Positions 1-7,917 of a stretch of DNA of 17,340 nt are shown one piece after another. Made by a program: the position numbers and the translations under genes. The stretch lies in NCBI GenBank assembly GCA_023380955.1, contig JAMCTB010000212.1, positions 1 to 17,340 of the forward strand. Direction: 5' to 3'. Every line of letters begins with the position of its first letter. Within the stretch, counting starts at the first letter, position 1. The notes beneath the pieces are model-generated. The model was not told the DNA's origin. It made no database searches and saw nothing but the letters and a program-made list of their open reading frames with translations. The stretch comes from Chloroflexota bacterium (GTDB lineage Bacteria > Chloroflexota > UBA6077).

Positions 1-219
1 CGCCTATTCGGAGGTCTGCAAGTTCTTGCCGGCAGCGGGCGCCGTAGTTACGACATGCCTTATCGGCCCGGCCTTACCGTATCAGCCGTGTTGGCGGAGG
101 AGGGGCTCCCCTTCGAGGGAATAGGCGTCATTCTCGTGAACGGGCGCCATGCTTCGTTGGCGACGCCTCTGCAGGACGGAGATCGTTTGTCCGTGTTCAC
201 TCCGGCGGGAGGCGGATAG
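1..219 (+). CDS. MoaD/ThiS-like sulfur-carrier protein, 5'-truncated
   Basis: This frame is open from the first base of the window and ends at a TAG; 72 residues are visible and the start lies upstream. The C-terminal half has the beta-grasp ubiquitin-like pattern of MoaD/ThiS proteins: a hydrophobic strand ILVNGR, a turn, the conserved DGDRLSVF strand, and a flexible tail ending Pro-Ala-Gly-Gly-Gly. In the family a terminal Gly-Gly is adenylated and carries thiocarboxylate sulfur for the molybdopterin or tungstopterin dithiolene. The tail here has three glycines rather than two. The next gene encodes an AOR-type enzyme that needs such a cofactor, and MoaD-like genes often sit beside AOR genes, so a dedicated role in cofactor supply is likely. 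The length and N-terminus cannot be judged from this window. Confidence 0.75.
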   Translation, partial: RLFGGLQVLAGSGRRSYDMPYRPGLTVSAVLAEEGLPFEGIGVILVNGRHASLATPLQDGDRLSVFTPAGGG

Positions 220-303
220 GCGCCGCTCTGGGCCCTCGTGGGGACACCCCCGCACATTTGGCCGCTAGAAAGCCGCAAACAACAGTCTGGGGGAGGAAAG
301 AAA

Positions 304-2058
304 ATGGCGAGAAAACTGCTGAGAGTCGACGTGGGGACCGGATCGGCGACGTTCGAGGAGCTCCCCGAAGAACTCGTGATGTTGGGGGGAAGGGCCCTGA
401 GCTCCGCAATCGTTGCCCGGGAGGTTGACCCTGCTTGTGATCCTCTCGGGCGCGAAAACAAGATCGTTTTTTCAACCGGACTCCTCGCGGGCACGACCGC
501 TCCCAACTCGAGTAGACTGTCGGTGGGCTGCAAGAGCCCGCTCACCGGTGGTATCAAGGAATCCAACTCTGGCGGCCAAGCCGCCAATCGGCTGGGCCGC
601 TTGGAGATCGCGGCCGTCGTGGTTGAAGGCGATCCGACCGGCAAGAAATGGATTCTCAACGTGAACAAAGATGGCGCTTTCTTGCTGGACGGGGGGCGAT
701 ACTGGGGGCTCGCCAACTACGCGTGCGCCGAGGCTCTGCATAAGGATTTCGGCGAGAGAGCGGCCTGCATCCTCTGTGGTCCCGCCGGTGAATCCGGCTA
801 TCGCAACTCCTCGGTAGCGATGACCGATCCAGAAGGCCGCCCAAGCCGCCACGCCGGTCGGGGTGGTTCTGGAGCTGTCATGGGCGCTCGGGGTCTGAAG
901 GCGATGGTCATCGACGATGCGGGTGTGGAACGCCCAGCCCTTTTGGACGCGGACCGATTCAAGCAGGCCCGGGCAAGATTGGTCGACGGCCTGGCGAGGC
1001 ATCCGGTGACCGGCGACGGCCTTCCCCACTACGGCACGGCCATACTGGTCAACATTATCAATGAGGCTGGTGCCCTGCCCACGCGGAACTTCCACTTTGG
1101 GACCTTCAACGAAGCAGAAGCCATCTCCGGGGAGACCCTGGCCCAGAACTGCGATGAGCGCGGCGGGAAACATGAACACTCGTGCATGACCGGCTGTGTC
1201 GTTCACTGCTCGAATGTTTACGTGGACAAGGAGGGCAAGTACGTCACCAGCGGTCTCGAGTACGAGACTATTTGGGCCCTGGGCGCAAACTGCGAAAACA
1301 GCGATCTCGATGCGATAGCGGAGATGGACTTCGAATGCGATGACATCGGGCTGGACACCATCGAGATGGGCGACACTCTGGCGGTCGCAATGGAGGGCGG
1401 ACTACTTCCCTTCGCGGATACACAGGGCATGTTGAGGCTGCTCAGGGAAGAGGTCCGGCACGGGACCGAACTGGGGCACAAGCTCGGCAATGGCTGCGAG
1501 CGCGCGGCGAGAGAGTTCGGAGTGACCCACGTCCCCACAGTCAAGCATCAAGGCATGCCCGCTTACGACCCGCGCGCAATCAAGGGCATCGGGGTGACCT
1601 ACGCCACCAGCCCAATGGGGGCCGATCACACGGCGGGTTACGCGGTAGCAACCAACATCTTGGATGTGGGGGGACACGTGGATCCCCTGAGTCGCGAAGG
1701 ACAGTGCCCTCTGTCTCAGGGGTTGCAGGAGGCGACAGCCGGCTTCTTCGATTCCACCGGTCTTTGCGTATTCCTGGCCTTCGCCTGCCTCGATCAGCCT
1801 GAATCGCTCGCCGCTATCGCGGAAATGGTGTCTGCACGTTCTGGCAAGGAGATGTCGGTCAATGACCTTGTGGCATACGGTGCGCGGGTGTTGGACATGG
1901 AGCGTGACTTCAACCGCCGCGCGGGTTTCGGTAAGGAGGACGATAGGCTGCCCGCGTTCTTCTTGACAGAGCCGTTGCCGCCTCACAAAGTCGTTTGGGA
2001 CGTGGCAGATCTGGACCTGGACAAGGTGTGCGGCTGGACTCCTGTGATGGAGGTTTGA
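304..2058 (+). CDS. Aldehyde:ferredoxin oxidoreductase (AOR) family, tungstopterin enzyme
   Basis: This 584-residue protein matches the usual AOR length of about 600. AOR enzymes oxidise aldehydes to carboxylic acids and pass electrons to ferredoxin, using a bis-tungstopterin and a 4Fe-4S cluster. The N-terminal domain contains GGRALSSAIV and the SRLSVGCKSPLTGGIKESNSGG segment split around residues 73-95. The cluster ligands appear as Cys294, Cys298 and Cys302, with Cys488 in DSTGLC. The block YDPRAIKGIGVTYATSPMGADHT is typical of the pterin-binding C-terminal domains. The first three cysteines are spaced C-x3-C-x3-C rather than the C-x2-C-x3-C of archaeal AOR. The ATG at 304 was chosen because GGGAGG lies 7 bases upstream; an in-frame start at 238 lacks such a site. 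The MoaD-like gene ends 84 bases upstream. The physiological aldehyde is unknown, and the enzyme could also work as a carboxylate reductase. Confidence 0.9.
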   Translation: MARKLLRVDVGTGSATFEELPEELVMLGGRALSSAIVAREVDPACDPLGRENKIVFSTGLLAGTTAPNSSRLSVGCKSPLTGGIKESNSGGQAANRLGRLEIAAVVVEGDPTGKKWILNVNKDGAFLLDGGRYWGLANYACAEALHKDFGERAACILCGPAGESGYRNSSVAMTDPEGRPSRHAGRGGSGAVMGARGLKAMVIDDAGVERPALLDADRFKQARARLVDGLARHPVTGDGLPHYGTAILVNIINEAGALPTRNFHFGTFNEAEAISGETLAQNCDERGGKHEHSCMTGCVVHCSNVYVDKEGKYVTSGLEYETIWALGANCENSDLDAIAEMDFECDDIGLDTIEMGDTLAVAMEGGLLPFADTQGMLRLLREEVRHGTELGHKLGNGCERAAREFGVTHVPTVKHQGMPAYDPRAIKGIGVTYATSPMGADHTAGYAVATNILDVGGHVDPLSREGQCPLSQGLQEATAGFFDSTGLCVFLAFACLDQPESLAAIAEMVSARSGKEMSVNDLVAYGARVLDMERDFNRRAGFGKEDDRLPAFFLTEPLPPHKVVWDVADLDLDKVCGWTPVMEV

Positions 2059-2117
2059 GGACGGCGGGTGGCTGCGGGCGCCGACCGGCGGTTGACAACA
2101 GTTTGAGGGGCGTCCGG

Positions 2118-2912
2118 CTATTCGATGGAACCCAATTCTCTGGATATGGATCCGGCGACCTGCTTGACGGCTTCCGTGTAGGCACGCATCTCGGCGTCTC
2201 CACATCTTTCGATAGGGACTACAACCGCGAGGCTCGCTCGTGAAAGGCCGTCCCCCCCCAGCACGGGTGCTGCCACTGCACCCATCGAAAGGTCCCACTC
2301 TCGCAGCTCGAAAGATACACCGTCACGACGTACCTTGAGTAACTCGTCACGGAGTAGGTCACGATCCATAAGGGTGTAAGGAGTGCGCGCGACCTCACCG
2401 GCCAAGAGGGCTTTCTCCATTCTTGACTCCTTGTTGAATGCGAGAAGCACTCTGGCGGCCGCACTTCCCAGTCCGGGCAAGGTCATGCCAAGCCACAGGT
2501 GTGGCTTGAACATCCGATCAGTGAAAACTACGTCCACCAGTAGAGGTCCCAAGTCGGTCCACACCGTCAATCCCGACGTCTCCGTGGTCTCCCTTGTCAG
2601 CGCCTCCAAGAACGGGTGGGCTACCCGCACGAGCTCCGAATGGGAGAAGCTGACGTAGGCGGCCTTGAGGATGCTCGGGCCGAGATGGTACCTCCCCGTC
2701 GTGGCATTGCAGCTGAGATAACCGTGCGATTCAAGCGTCTTGACAAGCCGGATAGTCGTCGTCTTGGGCAGACCGGATTCCTCGCGGAGTTCACGAAGGC
2801 TCCAATCGGGATGCTCCAAGTCGAACAAGCTCAGAAGGAGCAGGCCCTTGCTGAGCGTTCGGTTGGATGAGCGCTCCTCGGCAGCCGTCGCGTTTTCTCC
2901 GTCCATTCCCAT
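2118..2912 (-). CDS. IclR-family transcriptional regulator
   Basis: This 264-residue protein has the IclR layout. A winged helix-turn-helix occupies about residues 18-75, with SLRELREESGLPKTTTIRLV as the recognition region, followed by YHLGPSILK and an effector-binding domain from about 85 to 260. The domain ends with the ASLAVVVPIERC-type strand and a C-terminal helix. IclR proteins bind small aromatic or organic acids and act as repressors or activators of nearby catabolic genes. The gene is convergent with the AOR gene, whose stop is 59 bases away. It is divergent from the isochorismatase-fold gene across 139 bases that hold a strong promoter and palindromes, so control of that operon is the natural reading. 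The Shine-Dalgarno sequence is weak; ATG at 2906 is a possible alternative start. Confidence 0.9.
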   Translation of the reverse strand: MGMDGENATAAEERSSNRTLSKGLLLLSLFDLEHPDWSLRELREESGLPKTTTIRLVKTLESHGYLSCNATTGRYHLGPSILKAAYVSFSHSELVRVAHPFLEALTRETTETSGLTVWTDLGPLLVDVVFTDRMFKPHLWLGMTLPGLGSAAARVLLAFNKESRMEKALLAGEVARTPYTLMDRDLLRDELLKVRRDGVSFELREWDLSMGAVAAPVLGGDGLSRASLAVVVPIERCGDAEMRAYTEAVKQVAGSISRELGSIE

Positions 2913-2935
2913 GTATCCAGTCTATCCCGAATGCA

Positions 2936-2964
2936 TTGACAACAGGCTAAGCCGGTCGTACGAT
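2936..2964 (+). promoter_or_regulatory. Sigma-70-type promoter for the isochorismatase-fold operon
   Basis: TTGACA at 2936-2941 is a perfect -35 box. It is followed after exactly 17 bases by TACGAT at 2959-2964 as the -10 box. Transcription would start near 2971, about 80 bases before the GTG of the isochorismatase-fold gene. Confidence 0.65.
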
Positions 2965-2970
2965 ATTGTC

Positions 2971-3008
2971 CCAGTTTGCGGTATGTCAGGTCCGTAAACT
3001 GGACCAGT
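2971..3008. promoter_or_regulatory. Inverted-repeat operator candidate (IclR site)
   Basis: CCAGTTTGCGGT (2971-2982) and TCCGTAAACTGG (2991-3002) form an inverted repeat with 10 of 12 arm positions matching and an 8-base spacer. The right arm overlaps a perfect 11-base palindrome, ACTGGACCAGT, at 2998-3008, so the CCAGT motif occurs three times. The block starts at the predicted transcription start, where bound protein would block initiation. Assignment to the divergent IclR protein is inferred from position only. Confidence 0.5.
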
Positions 3009-3051
3009 CCATGGTAGAGCGGCTCGAGCGAAGAAGCAAGAGGGGGTCGGC

Positions 3052-3687
3052 GTGAGCGAATGGAAACTGGTCGGAAAGCCCGCGCTCGTCATCGTGCACA
3101 TGCAGAACGCGGTCATCAAGTCACCCAGTCCCTTCGAGATCCTCGGCCACGGCCGAGCGGCCGAAGAGGAGGGGGTGATCGGGAAGATACAGCAGCTCCT
3201 CCGGGCTTTTCGCGCGAAGGGCCTCCCGGTCGTCTTTATGGTCGCGCATACACCACTTGGCACCAAGTTCCCGGCTTACGGCATGTTTTGGGACGGTGTG
3301 AGAGGGGCGGATGCCAACCGCAAGGGCACTTGGGACACGGAGATAATCGAGGAGCTGAGCCCCATTCCCGGCGAAGCGGTCTTCTATAACTGGCCTTTCA
3401 ACATCTTCATGGGCAGCTCTCTGGAGCAGTTCCTCCAAGACCAGGGGATCGAGACCGTGGTGCTGACGGGGGTGGCAACCGGGATGTCGGTGGGCACCGC
3501 CGCCTTTGCTCTCGCCGACCGCTTCTACAACCTCATTGTGCCTTCCGACACGACCGCCGACGGCAACAGGCAGCTGCATGACGCCATTATCAACGGGATG
3601 ATCCCGGCCATCGGGCTTGTCACCACTGCGGACGACGTCATCGCCCATTTGTACTCTGACCGCCTTGGGATAGCGATTCTGGTCTGA
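3052..3687 (+). CDS. Isochorismatase-fold (cysteine hydrolase superfamily) protein lacking the catalytic triad
   Basis: This 211-residue protein shows the isochorismatase fold from end to end: first strand PALVIVHMQN, second strand LPVVFMVAHT, then the FMGSSLEQFLQDQGIETVVLTGVATG core, then VPSDTTAD. The family normally uses an Asp-Lys-Cys triad to hydrolyse amides or related bonds. Here the Asp position (family DMQN) is His16. The Lys, six residues before the conserved Phe119, is Asn113. The Cys after GVAT is Ser146. True isochorismatases can lack the Cys, but they keep Asp and Lys. The protein may therefore be a binding protein, or use different chemistry. The GTG start has AGGGGG 5 bases upstream. 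It is the first gene after the promoter at 2936 and lies 111 bases before the binding-protein gene, so it is probably co-transcribed with it. Confidence 0.85.
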   Translation: MSEWKLVGKPALVIVHMQNAVIKSPSPFEILGHGRAAEEEGVIGKIQQLLRAFRAKGLPVVFMVAHTPLGTKFPAYGMFWDGVRGADANRKGTWDTEIIEELSPIPGEAVFYNWPFNIFMGSSLEQFLQDQGIETVVLTGVATGMSVGTAAFALADRFYNLIVPSDTTADGNRQLHDAIINGMIPAIGLVTTADDVIAHLYSDRLGIAILV

Positions 3688-3798
3688 GTGCCTTCGCATA
3701 ACAGCTCTGAGCGAGGAAAGGAGCCCGACAGGAGACGGACGGGGTTCGTGGCACTACCGAGAACAACCGGATTCTTTGAATCAGAGATAGGGGGATCG

Positions 3799-5247
3799 AT
3801 GATGGAGAACAAAAAGAACATCAGCCGGCGCGAATTTCTCAAGTTGGCCGGCGTCGCAGGCGCGACTATCGGAATGGGTGCCGGGCTCGGCGGCGTGCTG
3901 GCCGCATGCGGTTCGAACACGGCGACTCAAGCCAGCACGGGCAGCACCACCACAACGGCAGCAGTCCAGACGACCGCCGCTCCGACAACCGCATCCTCGG
4001 CCGGCACAGCGACGTCCGCGGCAGCTGAGGCGGGCGGAGAAATCAAGGTCGGCTACATCACGCCGACAACTGGGGCACTCGCCGCCTTCGGGGTGCCGGA
4101 CCAGTACTGTCTGGCCCGCGCGACGGAGGCCATCGGCGACGGCATAGTGTGCGCCGACGGCAAGAGCCACCCGATCAAGTTCACGGTCAAGGACAGCCAG
4201 TCGGACCCGAACCGGGCAGCACAGGTTGCCGGGGACCTGATCAACAACGACAAGGTGCAGATGGTCCTGGCCGACTCCACCGCGGATGTCGTCAACCCCG
4301 CTGCCGACCAGTGCGAGGCCGGAGGCGTGCCATTCCTTAGCACCGACGTGCCTTGGCAGAACTTCATCTACGGGCGGGGCGGCGACCCCACCCACGAGTA
4401 CAAATGGACCTACAACTTCTTCTGGGGCTTGGAAGACATCATCGCCTCCTTCTTCGCCGTTTGGAGCACCGTCCCGACCAACAAGAAGGTCGCGGTTCTT
4501 CTTTCCAACAGCGCCCCGGGCAACGCGTGGTTGGATCCTTGGAAGGCCGCGATGGAACCCGCCGGCTACACCGGCGACTTCACCGACCAGTATCCAGTCG
4601 GCCTCGAGGACTATACCCAGCAGATATCGCAGTTCAAAAAGAACGGAGACGAAGTATCGCTTGGTCTGTTCACGCCGCCCGACTTCACCAACTTCTGGAA
4701 GCAGTGCATCCAGCAGGGCTTTCGCCCCAAGACAGGCGCTTGGTCCATGTGTCTCGAGTTCCCGCAGGCAGCTGCGGCGCTGGGCGATCTCTGCATCAAT
4801 CTGGCGAGCGAGAGCATGTGGACCCCGGGCTATCCGTTTACCTCACCGCTTCTTAACGAGACTGCGAAACAGTTCGCAGACGAATTTGAGAAGCGCAACA
4901 ACGCTCAGTGGACCCAGCCGCTGCAGCACTTTTCAGTCTTTGAGTGGGGCATCGACGTAATCAAGCGCACGAAGAACCTTGACGATCCTCAGTCGTATAT
5001 CGATGCGGTCAAGCAAACGAAGCTGAAGACGATATCAGGAGATATTGACTTCACTGTTCCGGTTGATACCAGCATGCCCATCGGCCCAGCGCGGGTGACG
5101 CCCAACTGCTACAAGTCGCCCCTTTGCGTCGTCCAGTGGCAGAAGGGCAAAAGTCAGTGGCCTTACGACCAGTTGATCGTCGGCAACTTGGCTGCACCGA
5201 ACGTTCCGCTCGAGGACACGTTCAAGCCACTCACATATAGCAGCTAG
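3799..5247 (+). CDS. Tat-exported lipoprotein, branched-chain-amino-acid-type ABC substrate-binding protein
   Basis: The protein has 482 residues. The N-terminus carries a twin-arginine signal, SRREFLK, at residues 9-15, then a hydrophobic stretch and the lipobox LAAC with Cys37. It is thus predicted to be exported folded and lipid-anchored outside the membrane. A Ser/Thr/Ala-rich linker follows, to about residue 77. The mature part is a type-1 periplasmic binding fold of the Leu/Ile/Val or amide/urea receptor class, with EIKVGYITPTTGALAAFG at its start and DPNRAAQVAGDLI. The domain has many cysteines for an exported protein. An ATG at 3802 has better spacing from AGGGGG (7 bases, against 4 for 3799), so the start is uncertain by one codon. 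No permease or ATPase genes are nearby. The ligand is unknown. A related protein is encoded at 12886-14319. Confidence 0.88.
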   Translation: MMENKKNISRREFLKLAGVAGATIGMGAGLGGVLAACGSNTATQASTGSTTTTAAVQTTAAPTTASSAGTATSAAAEAGGEIKVGYITPTTGALAAFGVPDQYCLARATEAIGDGIVCADGKSHPIKFTVKDSQSDPNRAAQVAGDLINNDKVQMVLADSTADVVNPAADQCEAGGVPFLSTDVPWQNFIYGRGGDPTHEYKWTYNFFWGLEDIIASFFAVWSTVPTNKKVAVLLSNSAPGNAWLDPWKAAMEPAGYTGDFTDQYPVGLEDYTQQISQFKKNGDEVSLGLFTPPDFTNFWKQCIQQGFRPKTGAWSMCLEFPQAAAALGDLCINLASESMWTPGYPFTSPLLNETAKQFADEFEKRNNAQWTQPLQHFSVFEWGIDVIKRTKNLDDPQSYIDAVKQTKLKTISGDIDFTVPVDTSMPIGPARVTPNCYKSPLCVVQWQKGKSQWPYDQLIVGNLAAPNVPLEDTFKPLTYSS

Positions 5248-5323
5248 CCGTCGCATTGCAGTGTTGATCCCTGCTGAACGTGCTACCCGGCCGCTCCATT
5301 AAGGACCGGCAAAGGAGACCAGT

Positions 5324-7255
5324 GTGGTGCAACTCAGACACATGTTCGAGCCCATCCAGATCGGAAACCTGACCATAAAGAACCGGTTTATCGTCTCGCC
5401 GATGGTGGTGAACTACTGCACCACCGACGGCCGAGCGACCGAGACATACATCGCGTATCACGAGGCGAGGGCGAAGGGCGGATGGGGCCTGATAATCACC
5501 GAGGACTATGCGGTAAATCCCGGAGCGAAGGCTTTCGTCGGCATCGGCGGGCTCTGGGAGGATGGCCAGATCACGGGGCACGCAGAGCTCACGAAGCGGG
5601 TGCACGGCCACGGAGCGGCGATCTTTGCCCAGATCTACCACGCCGGACGGCAGAGCGCCCAGGCAATCATCGGCACCGACGCCGTCGCCCCAACGGCCAT
5701 CCCCTGCCCGTTCACCCTGGAGACACCTCACGCGCTCACGGTTGAGGAGATCGAAAGGATTGTCGAGCAATTTGGTGACTGCGCCCTACGCGCAAAGAAG
5801 GCCGGCTTCGATGGAGTAGAGGTGCACGGCGGTCACGGATACCTGATAGCCCAGTTCATGTCCTCCTACTCGAACAAACGCTTCGACCAGTACGGCGGGA
5901 ATCTGACCAACCGAATGAGATTCCCGCTCGCGATCATTGCCAACATCCGCGCCAAATGTGGCGACGATTTCCCTGTCCAGTTCCGGATATCCGGCGATGA
6001 GGCGGTGCCGGGCGGGAGAACCATCGAGGACACCAAGGTGCAGGCATGGATGCTGCAACAGGCGGGAGTCGACAGTCTCGACATCACGGTAGGGACCGAT
6101 GGCAGTCACCACGTGATGGTGCCCACCGCCGCTACCGCCCACGGTTGGATAACAGACTATGCGGCGGCGGTGAAGAACGTTGTCAACCTACCGGTGTTCA
6201 GTGTCGCTCGTATCAACGATCCCCTGATTGCCGAGTCGGTCGTCGCAAGCGGCAAAGCCGACGGCATCGTGATGGGCCGAGCTTCGTTGGCCGACCCGGA
6301 GGTACCAAACAAGGCCCGCGAGGGCCGGTTTGAGGACATAATCCAGTGCACGGCGTGCATGCAAGGGTGCGAGACAAGGGTGATTTCCCAACTGCCTGTT
6401 CGCTGTACCGTGAACCCGCGCACTGGGAGGGAGAACGAGTTCGCGATCACGCCCGCCGCGCAGAAAAAGAAGGTCTTTGTGGCCGGAGGTGGGCCTGCCG
6501 GCATGGAGGCGGCGCTGGTCGCCGCCCAAAGGGGGCACGATGTGACTCTGTTCGAGAAAGACAAGCGACTTGGCGGCCAGTTTTACTTGGCTGCCGTTCC
6601 GCCTTTTAAGGGCGAGATCTCGTCGTTCCTGGCCTGGCAAGTCCACACAATGGACAAGGTCGGCGTAAAGATTGTCACGAACACGGCACTGACTGCACAG
6701 GCGGTCAAAGATCAGAGGCCTGACGCGGTGATCGTAGCAACGGGAAGTGTGCCGGCGCCCATCAAGATATCCGGGGTCGAACGCGATTTCGTGACGACCG
6801 CCCAGGCTGTGCTTGAAGGGAAGGTCTCTCTCGGCCAGAAGGTGGCTGTGATCGGCGGCGGCATGATTGGGTGCGAGACCGCCAATCATCTGGCGCACCA
6901 CGGCAGGACACCAATAATAATCGAGATGCTGTGCGAGTTGGCCGGGGAAGAACCCGTCGCGATAAAGCGCGTCCTTCTGCAATCGCTCAGGGACAAGGGC
7001 GTCGATATCCACTGCAATTCGACGGTGACGGGCATAAGGAAAGACGGCTCCATCGAGATAATCCAGGATGGAGAACGGAGGATTCTTGGGCCCTTCGACA
7101 ACGTGATCCTGGCCGGGGGCATGCAGCCGATACACGACTTGACCGACGAGCTTCGAGGCACCGTCGGCAGTCTCCAGACGGTTGGAGACGCGAATGCGGT
7201 CCGGACAGTGCTGGAGGCTTTGGAGGAGGGGTACGAGGCCGGGCTTAGAGTCTAG
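5324..7255 (+). CDS. FMN/4Fe-4S/FAD oxidoreductase of the 2,4-dienoyl-CoA reductase (old yellow enzyme) family
   Basis: This 643-residue protein has the full three-part layout of bacterial FadH-like and trimethylamine-dehydrogenase-like enzymes. An FMN-binding TIM barrel (about 1-340) includes HAGR at 106-109 and HGGHGYL at 168-174. A cluster of Cys342, Cys345, Cys349 and Cys361 gives C-x2-C-x3-C-x11-C, the classic 4Fe-4S pattern. Two Rossmann motifs follow, GGGPAG at 388-393 for FAD and GGGMIG at 511-516 for NAD(P)H. Such enzymes move hydride from NAD(P)H through FAD, the cluster and FMN to an activated C=C bond, or act as amine dehydrogenases; which applies cannot be told here. GTG at 5324 was chosen because AAAGGAG lies upstream at a spacing of 6; the in-frame ATG at 5342 is the alternative. 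It follows the binding-protein gene by 76 bases, so it is likely in the same operon. Confidence 0.9.
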   Translation: MVQLRHMFEPIQIGNLTIKNRFIVSPMVVNYCTTDGRATETYIAYHEARAKGGWGLIITEDYAVNPGAKAFVGIGGLWEDGQITGHAELTKRVHGHGAAIFAQIYHAGRQSAQAIIGTDAVAPTAIPCPFTLETPHALTVEEIERIVEQFGDCALRAKKAGFDGVEVHGGHGYLIAQFMSSYSNKRFDQYGGNLTNRMRFPLAIIANIRAKCGDDFPVQFRISGDEAVPGGRTIEDTKVQAWMLQQAGVDSLDITVGTDGSHHVMVPTAATAHGWITDYAAAVKNVVNLPVFSVARINDPLIAESVVASGKADGIVMGRASLADPEVPNKAREGRFEDIIQCTACMQGCETRVISQLPVRCTVNPRTGRENEFAITPAAQKKKVFVAGGGPAGMEAALVAAQRGHDVTLFEKDKRLGGQFYLAAVPPFKGEISSFLAWQVHTMDKVGVKIVTNTALTAQAVKDQRPDAVIVATGSVPAPIKISGVERDFVTTAQAVLEGKVSLGQKVAVIGGGMIGCETANHLAHHGRTPIIIEMLCELAGEEPVAIKRVLLQSLRDKGVDIHCNSTVTGIRKDGSIEIIQDGERRILGPFDNVILAGGMQPIHDLTDELRGTVGSLQTVGDANAVRTVLEALEEGYEAGLRV

Positions 7256-7296
7256 GACAGCCTTGGAGCGGGCGAGCAATCAATGGCTTTCGCGCA

Positions 7297-7331
7297 CCGG
7301 AGTTGATATCTCCGGCCCCCTGTCCTACAGT
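7297..7331 (+). promoter_or_regulatory. Probable promoter of the small lipoprotein, with an inverted repeat over the -35 box
   Basis: TTGATA at 7303-7308 and TACAGT at 7326-7331 are separated by 17 bases, a reasonable sigma-70 pair that starts transcription about 30 bases before the lipoprotein ATG. The -35 box lies in the loop of a perfect 6-base inverted repeat, CCGGAG (7297-7302) and CTCCGG (7310-7315). The repeat could be an operator, or a weak hairpin ending the upstream transcript. Confidence 0.4.
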
Positions 7332-7367
7332 GCAGCAAGGGTGGATCAGACGCACGGGGGTAACGAG

Positions 7368-7826
7368 ATGACCAAAGCAGAGTGGGTGGCAGCAAGGAAG
7401 GTGTGGCTTCTTGGTTTGGTAGTCGTCCTGGCATTGGGAGTCCTGACCCTGGCCGGTTGCGGGGGCGGGGGTGAGTCCGACCAGGGCGCCATGACGGCAC
7501 TTCAAGGGAGTCTTGGGAAGATCAGCGCGACTATGGCGGACCTGACGGCGAAAGGCACCAGCGGTTCCCTTACCGTGGCGGATATCAAGGCGGCTCGTGA
7601 CTCCCTCAAGCCGGAGATTCAATCGGTGATCGATAACGGCAAGAAGGTCAAGGGCGCCGACGTTTCCGCTTTCGAAACAGCTTGGGCGGCCCTAGATGCC
7701 GCGGTGACCGCACTCCCCGACTCAGCCTCGCTCGTGGACATAGGCACCGTGCTCATTTCGAAAGTGTCCCCACTGCAAGCGGAGCTGGACAAGATCGGGG
7801 CGCTCGTATCGCCGACCTCCACGTGA
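7368..7826 (+). CDS. Small secreted lipoprotein of unknown function
   Basis: This 152-residue protein starts at an ATG with GGGGG 7 bases upstream. Residues 11-30 form a Sec signal peptide that ends in the lipobox LAGC, with Cys31 as the lipidated residue; there is no twin arginine. A Gly-rich spacer follows, then about 110 residues rich in Ala, Lys, Asp and Ser with regular hydrophobic spacing, suggesting a small helical bundle, for example LQGSLGKISATMADL and FETAWAALDAAVTAL. I do not recognise a family. It lies between the dienoyl-CoA-reductase-like gene and the ligase gene and may have its own promoter at 7303. An in-frame upstream start at 7182 would overlap the preceding gene and bury the signal peptide, so it was not used. 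A surface or envelope role is inferred from the signal peptide only. Confidence 0.75.
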   Translation: MTKAEWVAARKVWLLGLVVVLALGVLTLAGCGGGGESDQGAMTALQGSLGKISATMADLTAKGTSGSLTVADIKAARDSLKPEIQSVIDNGKKVKGADVSAFETAWAALDAAVTALPDSASLVDIGTVLISKVSPLQAELDKIGALVSPTST

Positions 7827-7860
7827 CAACATAGCCGGTCGAGCCGCGCTCGTTCAAGGC

Positions 7861-7892
7861 GGCTGATCCCGGCGGCGGCTGATCCCGGCGGC
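7861..7892. repeat. Two tandem copies of a 16-base unit
   Basis: The unit GGCTGATCCCGGCGGC occurs perfectly at 7861-7876 and 7877-7892, and a partial third copy, GGTGATCCCGGCT, lies at 7904-7916. It sits in the spacer between the lipoprotein and ligase genes. The function is unknown; replication slippage or a short satellite is possible. Confidence 0.7.
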
Positions 7893-7917
7893 TGACCATG
7901 ACAGGTGATCCCGGCTG

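Noticed and set aside
2059..2117. Possible bidirectional terminator between the AOR and IclR genes
   Set aside because: The 59-base convergent gap is GC-rich but I found no stable hairpin with a T-run.
3770..3782. Short palindrome GATTCTTTGAATC before the first binding protein
   Set aside because: Only 5-base arms and no promoter beside it; this could easily arise by chance.
3688..3798. In-frame N-terminal extension of the first binding protein from 3688
   Set aside because: It would put 37 polar residues before the twin-arginine signal, has no Shine-Dalgarno site, and AGGGGG lies just before the ATG pair at 3799/3802.
6188..7279. 363-codon minus-strand frame opposite the dienoyl-CoA-reductase-like gene
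   Set aside because: Antisense shadow; the plus-strand frame has all expected cofactor motifs.
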